Assembly (NCBI GenBank): GCA_963281255.1
Contig: OY725496.1
Location: forward strand, 3,038,001 to 3,102,000
Length of the DNA: 64,000 nt
Direction of reading: 5' to 3'
Origin: Aphrocallistes beatrix
Taxonomy: Eukaryota; Porifera; Hexactinellida; Sceptrulophora; Aphrocallistidae
Numbering within the stretch: the stretch's first letter is position 1; every line of letters starts with the position of its first letter. This document shows positions 14,901-27,200 of the stretch, in pieces. The notes beneath the pieces were generated by a model. That model had not been told where the DNA came from. It saw nothing but the letters and a program-made list of their open reading frames with translations, and ran no database searches. The translations under genes and the position numbers were made by a program.

Positions 14901-17900
14901 CATAAATGGCCAAGTTGTTTATCCTCAATACATGGGCTTGCACTCCTGAATACTTGCCTGACATGTTAGATCCGTTGTCATAACCTTGACCTCGAGCGTC
15001 CATTATGTCTAGACCATCTTTTATGAGCTTTTCAAGGATTTCTTCAGCAATTCCCATCCCACTCTTTTCGAGCGAATCGATAAAGTCAACAAATCGCTCT
15101 TCAACTGAAACTTTGTTTTCCTTTGACACATGAACATATCGAATGATTTCGCACATTTGTTCTTGGTGAGATATGTCGGGCGTACAGTCAAACATAATTG
15201 AAAAATATTTTGCTGTTTTTATTTGAACAAAAATGGAAGACCTCACTTTTTCTGCCATTAAACCAATAAACTCATTCTGAATCGTTGGGCTTAGATCATG
15301 AATATGACCTTTTTTGTGATTCTTGATCATATGCTTAATTTCAGCATCGTAATGACCAATTAATTCGAGTAAATTCAAAAAAATCCCTGAATTAGATTCA
15401 CCAATGATTTCATTAGTTCCTCGTAAAGCAATGTTATTTTGTGCACAAAAAAGTATAGCATCCAAATATACCTTCAAAATGTGACGCCATTTCTGTTTTT
15501 CTTTTAAAATTATCTCCTGTAACTCTTGGTCAATAGTGTTTCCTTCTGAAAGATTCTTTTCAAATGTCTTCCATTTCATGTAACATTCTTTATGTTTTAA
15601 AGAATTTTCATGGTCGATTATCCGAATGTTTCCAATCTTTGAAACCTTTTTGAGGATCTGCAATTACTGGTTTACTCTTAACTGAAGTTTGGCTATCCTG
15701 ACAATCTTGATAATAAAATACAATGCACGGAAAACAGTATATGGCTCTTTCACTTTCAGAGTACATTAGTCACTTTCTCTTCAGTTTTTCACCGTTGTTC
15801 ATACGTTTATAAAACCATTCGTTGGTGAATCTTCTACCATCTTCTGACAAAGATTCTGAATAGTCAGCTTTCTCTCCACTCATCGGCCCGTGTTCTACGA
15901 GTAATTTACGCACTTTGGAAATGATTGCTTCCTTTTCATCAATCCAGGTTTTGGGGTTATTGAATGAAAGTGCATTAACGTGTATGTTCTCAGAAAGTTC
16001 TTCAACGGAAGCGTCAGGCACTATGTCATCGAGTTCAAAGACTGAGGCCTCACACTCAAACACATTTTGTACTGTGGGCTCATTGGCAGTTTCATTCTCT
16101 ACATCTATCAACATGTGATTAGAAGCAGCTTCGTTGAGTTGGCTGAGGTCATGAAAGTTGTCTGTTTGTTGAGGGTGCACGTAACTCAAAAGTGCATCTC
16201 GTTGACTTTCCACAAATTTTTCTTGTTGTAAACGTTTCTTTCGAAATTGAGAGCCAGAAGGTTTTTTAGACATTTTATCCTAGATCTCTTCTATTTTCAG
16301 AAGCGTGGATTTGAATTCTAACTGTTTTTGAAATTATAAAAGTACTAGTGCATTGATACGTATTGATATTTATATTTGAAAGCATATTTCAGTATGTTAT
16401 TAATAAACACTTTCAAACAATAGATCCTTCCTTAATTGGTTAATTACGAATACATAGTTGAAAAGATTGAAGGTTTTCTAAGAAGGTTCGACAAAACCCA
16501 TTAGATTAATGTATTACCACAAGAAGGTAAGCAGTACCCCGATTTTCAAGCTTACTCCCCTGTTTTTCTTCTTATTTTTACTGAAAAATTGTTCCATACT
16601 AGTATAGTGGCATAAGAACGGCAATCTTAGACCTTGCATTTTGGAGCGCCCCATTGCCTGGATTGTTCTTTCATATTTTTGCGCCCCTAGAAATTTAGCG
16701 CCCGGGGCAAATGCCCCGCTCGCCCCCCCTAGTTACGGTACTGCCTAGGGGTACGCGTACCCAGGTTGAGAACCCCTGCCCTAAGTCATTATTTCTCCCA
16801 TCGAATGTATATAATTAGAGTCATTACTTTTGTCCAAACCAATTTATATGGACGAATCTTACAAGACTTCGGAGTAAATTCGATATACATGGCAATGGCA
16901 TACAAGAATATGGATAAACGCACTCACTATTAACATCCTCCACAGTTGTGAGTTTATGAGTTGATACCTCAGTTTCCCAGAGTACGTTATGGACACCAGG
17001 GAAACATAACCGCAGATGTGGAAGGAGGGCCTTAGGATTTCCTGTATGCACATATAGATCAAGGATCTGAGGCTCTGATAGATAGAACGCACGGGCAAAT
17101 ACGTTTCTTGTATCTTCAAACATCTCCTTCATAGGCTACATAAGTTTAAAGGTGATTCATTTCAAATAATGTACAAGAATAAAGAGAGATACAACAATCC
17201 TCTAAGTAATTTAGGATGCAAATATTTTTATTATTCCTTACCTTTCTGTACTATTAATATTGACAGGGTTATCCCCAGAATTTTTTGAAGGCGTATCGGC
17301 AGTGGCGTAGCCAGGATTATCTGACATGGGGGCACAGCATCCAGCTGGGGGACTGAGGGGCGCTGTAAGCCCCCAGTGGGGTCCAGGTGCGAAGTTTTTG
17401 GAAGCGGACAACCTTTATTTTATAATATGACCAGATTCATCGAAGTTAGTATTACTTCTCGAGAAAATGACAAAATAAATGTAAAATTTCTCACAAACAT
17501 TAAATCCTGACGAGCACGTGCCCCCTGTGCCCCTGGCCACGCTACTGCGTATCGGTTCCTATGTATACATATGTATATACAACAGTCCAATATCCAGTGG
17601 TCTACAATATTGCAACTGCATTTTACCCACTGACAGGTCATTGGTATTTGTTATATTAGATTTACTATATAGGTTTATGTACAGTACACCCTCGCTAATC
17701 CGAACACCCAAAATATAATCTTATTCAACTATAGTATGCTTTAAATCAACGTTTATAATATCATATCTTTCAATGATTGAGAAACCTCGTTAAAAAAGCA
17801 ATCATAACAAAATATTATTCTTAATACTCTAACAATACAAATTTATTATAGTTAATACTCCATTGAATTAGTGTTATTTCACAAGGGGAACAAATTCACT

Positions 17901-18192
17901 AATCCAAAAATATGTTTTCGATCATTAGCACAGAGCTGTTCGGATTAGAGGTGTACTGTATTAAAAAAGGAAGGCGTATTGGCACGATACGCCATAACGG
18001 GATGGGGAGAACGCTTCGCTTAAGTTAGTGGAGCCATAGCCAAAAGACTCCATAGCCAAAAGACTTTGGGGGGGCCTAGGCACCCCCAAATTTTTACAAT
18101 TTACTAATTTAACCTACTACACTTTTTCAACCCCCATAAAGTTTGTCACATGATCTTGAGGCCCCCCCAAATTTTTTCACCTGGCCACGCCA

Positions 18193-18229
<37 letters not shown>

Positions 18230-21200
18230 AGCACGCTTTGCTTGCTTGCGCTGCGCGGCTGGCGAACACTTTGTGTCCGCCGGAGGCGCCCTTTGGGCAC
18301 CTGGGGTCACAGTCGAAAAACTGAAATTTCTAATTATTAAAAAGGTGACAATGACATCATAATTCCATGATGAGCCGACATTTTCGTCTGAGGTCAAAAC
18401 TTAGTGGAGCCATAGCCAAAAGACTCCCACATGTCAAAAATCAGCTTTCTGTGCCAGGCAGTTTCTTCAATCAATTCGTTACATATATATAAAAATAAAC
18501 ATTAATCGAGTTTTAATAGTAAGGATATATACACCAACCAGACAAAAGTATTTCAACACTTGATTCTTTCCCACACAAATAATACTGAAATGGATTTTTT
18601 CATGAAGGGCAATATGTTCAAATTCAAAGGATACTAAAAATCTGATTTCAGATTCGAAATCTACACATTCGAATTAGTCATAGTTGAACAGTCAAAATGA
18701 GTGTATGTGGCATAAGGTGGCACTGATTGATAATTACAAAAAGTTAGGAAAGAATGATTAATTAGAAAAATTCAAATGTGACTAATCTGAATACGTATTA
18801 TTCGAATCTGGAATCCGATTAGCTGTATCCCATACCATTTAGAAGTAACCCTCTTCATGAATAGACCAATTTTAGTACAATTTGTATGGAAAATAATGAA
18901 GTTTTCAAATAATTTTGTCCCCTTGGTGTATATATATATACCTACCGGACAAAAGTATTTGAACACTTGATTCTTTCCCATACAAATAATACTAAATTGG
19001 ATTTTAGCCATAGGAATTATTTCGAAAATATTCCAAGTTGAAACATCAAATGCTGCTTTGAAGAATTATACAAATTCTCAGACTGAAAATCCTATCCGCT
19101 CAATGCTTTTATCCCTGTTCAAAATGCCCATTCTGCCTCCTGGGTCAGTCGAAATCCCACCGCAAAAAGCACTGCCACCTACACTAAACCAATTAAAATG
19201 CCACTTTTGACCCCCAATTTGAGACTATTCTAAACGTAAAATGTTTTTCAGAGGGTTATTGGGTTTTCGATCTTATTCCTACTTTAAGAATATTTTCGGA
19301 CATTCTTTCTACATCATAGGTTTTCGGACTTATTCCTACTTGAATAACATTCGAACTTTTCCCTATTTCAGAAATATCTAGACTTATTCCTACTTCATTT
19401 TTCGGACTTATCCCGTATCCCCATCCTATCCAATTAGTATTGTAGCCTGGTTACATAGTATACAATACTAATTGTAGAAGAAGTATGATATTAAAAATCG
19501 AGTTGTAATACTATAATACATTGGATATGTCGGGGGATATGTGTATCCCATATACTAGAATTAAGTTCAATTTACTATACATACAATATCTACCTTTAAA
19601 AGATTCAATTTGGCGAGGTTAATTTTGGATTACAGATGACGGATTACTCACCTTCATCATCTCGCTGAATTCCCTCTGGTATATGAATAGCCTTCCTTTA
19701 AGAACATCTTGTTCTTCCTTCAGCTGTAAGACATTCCCGACCTTGACACAAATCAAACTCATTACATTTTTATGATCAAAAATGTTGCTCACGACCGACT
19801 GGTAGCTGGCATTGAGTTGTTTGAAATTTCCTACTTCACTTGTATGTGTTCCCAGTACATCAAACTCCACGAAAATAGAGCTGAGGTAGATCCACTTAGC
19901 TTGACAGTCCATCCAAACAGATATAAATTCAGCCAACTGCTGTAGAATGTCGATCCAGATCCTAGCGCTCTTCTTCAGGCTTTGTGTACATTGAGATTCC
20001 ACAATTATTTGGAGTTGAGTAGAATTGTGATTGATGAGAGAATATAGCTCTTCTTCATCCTGTAGCACGTAGCTCGTAAACCCCTGTTGTTGGGACAGGT
20101 ACATTAGGCTGTCGTCTTGACGTTCTAGAGAAGTCAGGAAGATTTCATCATGTGTGGTATGTCATTAGAAACCTTCATTTAAATTTCAACCCTCTATCTC
20201 ATGTTATGGCTAAATTATGCCGTCCTCACCAGAGATACGCCATCAGATTAAATTATTCCTTAGTCCTATATAATTCTAGGGATAGAGACCAGGAACCTGA
20301 GAAATCTTTCGGGAGCATACCTCAAGGGGAGATATCAAATCCGTCACCACACAAGCTCCAAACTACATAGGTACATACTGCTACAGTAAATCTATTCTAA
20401 AATACATTTCTTAAAAAAATAGTATATTCCTGTTCTGAATTGATGAGAGTGGCTTTTGGCTTACAGGAGTATATTTTAGGGACAGAAATTGCGAACTAGA
20501 AATAGTAATAGTTTAAATATCTTTCAATATTTTCTGAGTGATCTAGGATTTTATCACGATCTATAGAGAAGTAATGAATGGGACAAAATCCTAGAAAACA
20601 ATATTGAAAATAGATACGGGAACAGTATTATTATCATTTAGGAAGTGATAGTTTGCGGATTGAATGGTATAATTACTTAGCAGCGTATACGATCTATACA
20701 TTTTGAGATATGGCTTAATTAACTATAGAATGCCCAGCATTTATATGGCTTCAGTGCCATAGAAAATGGCTGGGAGACATCCGCGATATCGGGGACACTG
20801 TGTCCCTTCTGGGCATTCTACGGTTAAACATTCAATTTTTTTATTTTCATAACAACTGAGGAATGCATAGACATTCCAATTAAGATTTTCAGATTTTTGG
20901 GATTAAGGCCTTCCTATTGTTGTTCTATAAAAAAAAATCAAGCATTAAAAATGCAGATAACGATGTTTTAAATGAGCTAGAACAACAGCATTTTTCGCTA
21001 TATTATGTAGGTCATGTACATACGTACAATATAATATTACTGGAATTGTTTTCTTCGATTTTTAACAATTGTTTCCCAAATAACAGCAATTTACAGGTTA
21101 TTAACAATATAATTTGAGCTGCCACTTGATATTAGACCTACTCCCTGTATATTAAAATCTGAATTATTTTCCGAATTGATTGAGAAACTGGCAGGAGATA

Positions 21201-24200
21201 GGAAGTGTAAAATGATGATCATATGGTTACCAGATCACCACGGGCGTCAGTCCTGGGGGACGGGGGCAAATCCCCACTTTTAGTTAGGAGAGACCAATAT
21301 AATTATCCTCCCACACACATTTTGGTCTTTAAACTAGTAGTATGATATACCAAACAATAATATTTTTTCTATATCTATCCCATCTCCAAACGAGTTTAAA
21401 CATATAAGTGCGAAATATCAAAAATACAATCAAAAAAAATTTTCACCGATTAGCTTCCAAAAGTAGATTGAGGGCGCACTTTAGCAACTATATTTCAAAT
21501 AATAAGCGAAATCATAACGGGTATCAATCCACTCGAAGATTTCATTATAAACTGTACTTTTTACTTTCTAGTAGTGTTCTTCTGCATAATAATTAATGGT
21601 CTGTCGACTGATTTCTTGGTAGTTGTATCAAATAGAGTGGACCATGGTTTGATATAGGTCACAGTACGTGACCTATGAACCTATTATTTTTGGCCACATC
21701 GTCTGTAACGATATGTGATGACAAATTATATACTCATTTTCCGAAATATATCCTATTTGATATGAAATACTCGCCAAGGAAATCCCCACTATTCCACACA
21801 TTAAAAGACTCAGAAGATAGATTATTTCTGGTCAAAGATGCCACGAATGGGTATGACATGTACAATTAACTAGTTCAGCCATGAATTGATGTATCTCAAA
21901 GCTGGAATCGGGTCGACTTTTCAGAACCCGACCCGACCCGAATTCGATGGCACGAAACCCGAACCTAATGTTAAGTTAAACCCGACTATATTCTATATAT
22001 TACACATAGTCTATCGTTCATAGCTAGGGATAATTGTTACTCACTACTCACTAAACATTGTTACTCACTAAAACGATTCCAACTCTGGTGTATCTAAACC
22101 TGTTGTAATTTGATCAGCTCTTCCTAGTTGAGATCGACGATATACGTATATATCAGTAATATCTATTTCTATTGGAGTACGGAGATCCTATTAAAGTAGG
22201 ATCACTATCTACGAATATATATATAACAATAATTATGTCTGTAAGAATATATACACGTATATATAATTATCATGAGTAGCACATTTCATAAAGCTAGCAT
22301 TCCTAACTTGGAGTCTTATCAAACTGCCTTTCATACTTTCAAGCTTAGAAATGATGAAAATAAAACACAAATTTTTCAAGCAGTTTCAGAGTTAAGATTA
22401 ATATCGAAAAGTGAATTGGAATCACACATAAGTGTATTGTCAGATCTGGACACGATTGAAACGAGTCTTCTAAACAAAATTAATGGATTGGCTGAATTGA
22501 GGGATGTTTTAGAATGGATGTTTTTAGAATTATCAAAATATTTAAGTAAACCTATTAATAACAAACATATTCAAAATATCTTTGAAGAATTGTTCAATGA
22601 AATGATTCGAATAATCTTTATCAAGATACCGATTGTTGACATCGAATGGAGAATGACAAGTGCTAAAAATAGAAGAAAACAAATTCCAACCATCCAGATG
22701 TCCCATAATCCCTACACACTTCTGGAGTACCCTATTTGGACGAATGCGAAGAGAGGGATGGATGAGAACATGTTCCAATTTAGCTATGGGCTAGCAGCAG
22801 ATCCCGACACTGGGAGGATATATGTCGCTGATTACGACATGTCGGATATCCTTGTATATAATCAGAATGGTGCATATTTGACTAGTTTTAAATCTCAGGT
22901 GAAACTTGAAGGGCCGCGAAAGCTCGCCGTAGATGGAGATTTTTTATACGTCATTGCTTCAAGTGGTATTCTTCTCAAACTCCTCAAGACTGATGGACAA
23001 GTATTGAGAGAAGAGACATTGAAAAACTTCATCGGAGGATTTGATGTGTATGGAACAAATCTTTATGGTGGTGATTACTATCAAGCAAATCTCTACATTC
23101 TCGAATCGACCTATCTCAGTGTTACTGAGAAATTAGTTCTAAAACCCTTAATTAATAAAAACGAGAATTTTTCCAATTTAAGGATTCAAGATTTGAAATC
23201 TAGAGAAGAAGGTGTGTATATCCTCTTCAAGTCGATAAAGAATATTTTACAACTGTTTTCTTATCAAGGTGTCCGCTTGAGATGTTTTCTCTCTGATATT
23301 TCTATAAACGACGTTTGGTTTTTTAATTTTGATCCTAACTCAAATATAATTATTACCTCATCCAACAACTCAGTAATGAGGATTTATACTCAAGATGGAA
23401 ATCTTCTGCAAAAGTTTGAAAAACACTCGGATTCCAGCCCAGAAACAATTCACGATCCTAAAGGTGTCTGCATTACTAGAGATTACCGCATCATAGTGGT
23501 GAACGGGAAAAAAGAACATTGTTTACAATGTTTTTGAGATATTGTATTTGTAGTCTGTTCACATTGTACAAATATACTTGTCCTGAATTTGATGTAAGAG
23601 TAATTGCAATTGTAGATACCTAGTCGTTGTTAGTGGTAGATTGGTGCTCAAGATTTCTCGATTTTACTGTTAGAAATGTATATTTGGGAGAACTAATGTA
23701 TAAAATAAAATATTCTTAATCCTAGATCCATTGTATAGACCAGACTAGAGATCTACAAACAGATGAGAAGATTAGCTAAAAGTACAAAACTCGGATTCTA
23801 GTACAAAGTGAATAACCAATATTAACGTTGGCGCCTTGGAGTAGAAAGGTGACGATGACGTCATCTATCAGATGGGAACACATTTTATTTAAGTTTGTTA
23901 CATAAACAAGATATTTCTAGGGAGAAGAAAGAGAACTCGTAATAAGGTAGAACCTATCTACTACTTACCGGTTCCCATTCCCTGGAATGGCGCGGCCGTA
24001 TGCTTGACTAGTTTGTATTCTTTACATTTCCAAGTTTGTATCACTGTACTTAATATCTCCTCCAAGCGACCTTCTACCATGGCAGATGCGTGGATGCGAT
24101 TAATAAGCTCTGGGTAGTTGAGGATATTCTGTGTAATGAGGCTACTGATGTTTGTAGGTCTGTCATTCGAAGGGAATGTTAGGCCAAGAGCTAAAAGGGT

Positions 24201-27200
24201 TTTGAAGTGAAATGTTGATCAAATGGCATGTGGAAAGTTTAAAAGTAAATTCATGACTCAGTAACCTTTATAACTATGACTTAAGTCTGTATTTTATGCC
24301 AAAATAGTACTTGTAATAGTAACTGAATTTGTGAATATCAAGAATATCCATGATGGGAGGCTGGGAGCATTTTTTCATGCAACTGGACTACGCCCATAAG
24401 TCCAAGTCAATAATCTTATGACTGCAGCACTGAAATACTATCTACAAAACTTAGCAAAAAGTGTACAATACACTTTGATAATATATATCCCCAAATAGGG
24501 CCAATTTAAGCCTGTGACATGTACTGGAACTCAAAGCGTGCAATTAACTGTCTGATTAATTAGCACTTGGCGCCTCTTGATCCAGGTAGTGGTTTAATTA
24601 ATTAATTAATTATTAATATGATATGGTGATATATGTGATATTATATAATAATCAGTCTCGGGGGCAATTCAATTCATAGTAAAGACCCCACATTTATACG
24701 GCTTCCCAAAATGAGTCAGCAATATTCTTAGTCTGATTGGGACTTAATTGAGTAGGAAAGTCCACTATACAAAGCAACAAGTTTGTAGCGACATGCGTGG
24801 AAGCATAATAAGTTTCAACATGTACGGTGCCAATCTGATGCTTGGTTGACATTAATGGACGTAACCGAGTATAGTTACTAGTTTCCAACCGGAATGGGTA
24901 CTAGCAAGCTAATGCTTGGAATGCAGATTGTGTGGTAACCTATAATACTTATAAGCAATAGTTGAAAACAGCAAAAGTTTTCGCGTAGTTTAAGCTGTAT
25001 CTGATGGGCTTATTATTTCTGAATATATACCTGTAAAGAGAACGTGCCAAAAATGGCTCTTCATACCAGGATCTGCTAATAGATTGAGAGAAGCGAGATT
25101 CGATTTAAAAGTTTCTAATTTATTCTTCCATTCCATTATGACCTAGTAAAGAGAATATATATTAAATATACATACACTCACATGTTCAAAAATAAGAAAA
25201 CTCCGCCTCACTCTATTGGAGGGTGTAGATACCAAATACCCTAAATAAGTGGAGAGAATTACGGGAGAGTTCATATATTTTCGAAGCTCTAAGATAAATC
25301 ACCTCTTCAGAGCTAGCCTAGGCTTGTCAATAACATAACAATATACTAGTAATACCCGTCACGTCCCTACTTTATAGAATAAGATAACTCTAAATAAGTA
25401 GTAATTTATTTTATGAGTCCCTCAATCTCCCTTATATTCGATATATCGTTGACTGAAAGCAGAATTTAATAATTCCAAGTTGCCACTATATAATATAGGT
25501 ATATCCTAGAATACTTCTGGATTTCATTTTAATCAAAAAGATATTACGTATTATAAATATAAAGAATTTTATCTACGGTACATTATTATGGAAAAAACTA
25601 ATCCCAATTCGAAAAAGGATGGGAAGTATGCACATTTATCCCGACACACCAGTTTCTTCCGATCGAGCATAATCGAAGAGTTTCAGATGCTCGAGGGCAT
25701 ATCAGACCAAGGAGTTGTCAATCCTCCAATCTATAACACCTCTGACATCCAGGACAAAGCCATCCTGAACAAAATACTCCAGAACCCATCGCAACTGATC
25801 AAGTTCAAAACCTACGTTAAAGATCCAGCTGATAGCGAAGTGCAAGGGAAAGCCACCACACACCTTGTCAACAAGAATAGAGAGATGGTGAGTCAGTTCA
25901 CTCAAAAGTTTTTTTCTAACCCCCATTTCCACAAAATAGGACCAGGGTTGCTGATACTGAACTGTGTTACCCTAGCAGTCTCTGGAGAGCTGGAAGGGTT
26001 TGAGGCTGGAAGCTGGCAGCACGCGGTTAAGACCACTTTAGACCTGCTGGATCTAGTTATAATAGCCGTTCTTTCTTTCGAGATCGTACTGAAGTGGCTG
26101 GACAACTTCCAGAAGTTCTGGTATTGCTGGTGGAACATATTTGATCTTGTCATTATCTCATTTACAACTGTACCTGCCATTATGTCTCTCATTCCATCCA
26201 CTCCAGGAAGCTTACTACACACTGCCACTAAGTACCTGAGGGCACTCCGGATTGTCCGCTCCCTCAAACTCATCTCTCGTGTCTCTGGACTCAAAATTAT
26301 CGTACTTACTCTGTTGGAAGCATTTCAGAGTATGGCCTTTATATTGGTGCTACTATTCGCAGTGGCATATATATTTGCCATCGTGGCTGTTAGCCTCTTC
26401 CAGCCAACTCAGGAAATTGAATCTTATCTCTACTTCGCGGCTTACTACAGGAGCTTCAGTTCCTTGCACGATGCGATACTGACTCTGTATCAACTCTTCA
26501 CGCTGGATCAGTGGTATCGCGTGTACCGAGCAGCAGCTAGCGTCATATCGACAGACATGCAGGTGGTGCTCCTCATATACATCATCCTCTGGATATGGCT
26601 GGGTGCCTTCATTTTCAAGAATATCATTGTCGGGATTATTGTGGAGAACTTCGAGATAATCAGTGCACAGCTTACGAACGAAAATATGAAAGAAGAGAAA
26701 GAGAAGAAAAATAAACGGATCCTCTCAGCATGGAATAACCAACTATGCGAAAAATCTTCTGAGCTGAGCTCTCCTTCAGATGGCCATTCCAGCCAGAAAT
26801 CAGGAAGGAAGGAAAGTTCGTCCGGGGAAAGCCCGACCAATCGCATCCCGAGATACTCGTCCAGCAGTCTGACGGATATGCACGAAGAATGCCAGGGCTG
26901 GCAGGCGGCCGTACACGAGTACACCAAAACACTGGCTATGGAACCAGACAACGTCCTGTGGTCCAGAGAGAACCTGTTCAATTACTACCAAGTGATGGAA
27001 GAACTCTTTGAGAATATAGAGGAAGCGAAAGAACTGGAGAGAATTGCAGGAGAATATATCATTAAACTATTCGATAAGACTACCTGACGTCATCGTCACA
27101 ATGATCCAGAGAAGAGTGATTTTAGACAAGAACATATCATGAATACAACCTAGCAATATAATTAATATTAGGGAATATTCGTGGCAAGAAATAACTTAAT

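Larger units (their letters stand above)
12824..16778 (-). mobile_element. Outer hAT element (ZBED5/SCAND3-like) carrying an inner hAT element
   Basis: Ends are CAGAGGTTCTCAACC at 12824 and GGTTGAGAACCCCTG at 16764-16778. The 8-bp target duplication ccctaagt is intact on both sides (12816-12823 and 16779-16786), the hAT hallmark. Minus-strand remnants around 13150-12841 read 'TGGATAMLGNRSEF' and 'MHRYALASKTLPSELK...VNFIKS', matching ZBED5/SCAND3-type hAT transposases. Most of its coding sequence is gone. Without the inner insertion it is only about 0.7 kb. Confidence 0.92.

Noticed and set aside
18146-18397. Frames containing IYIYIYIY
   Set aside because: Translation of the (TA)n microsatellite.
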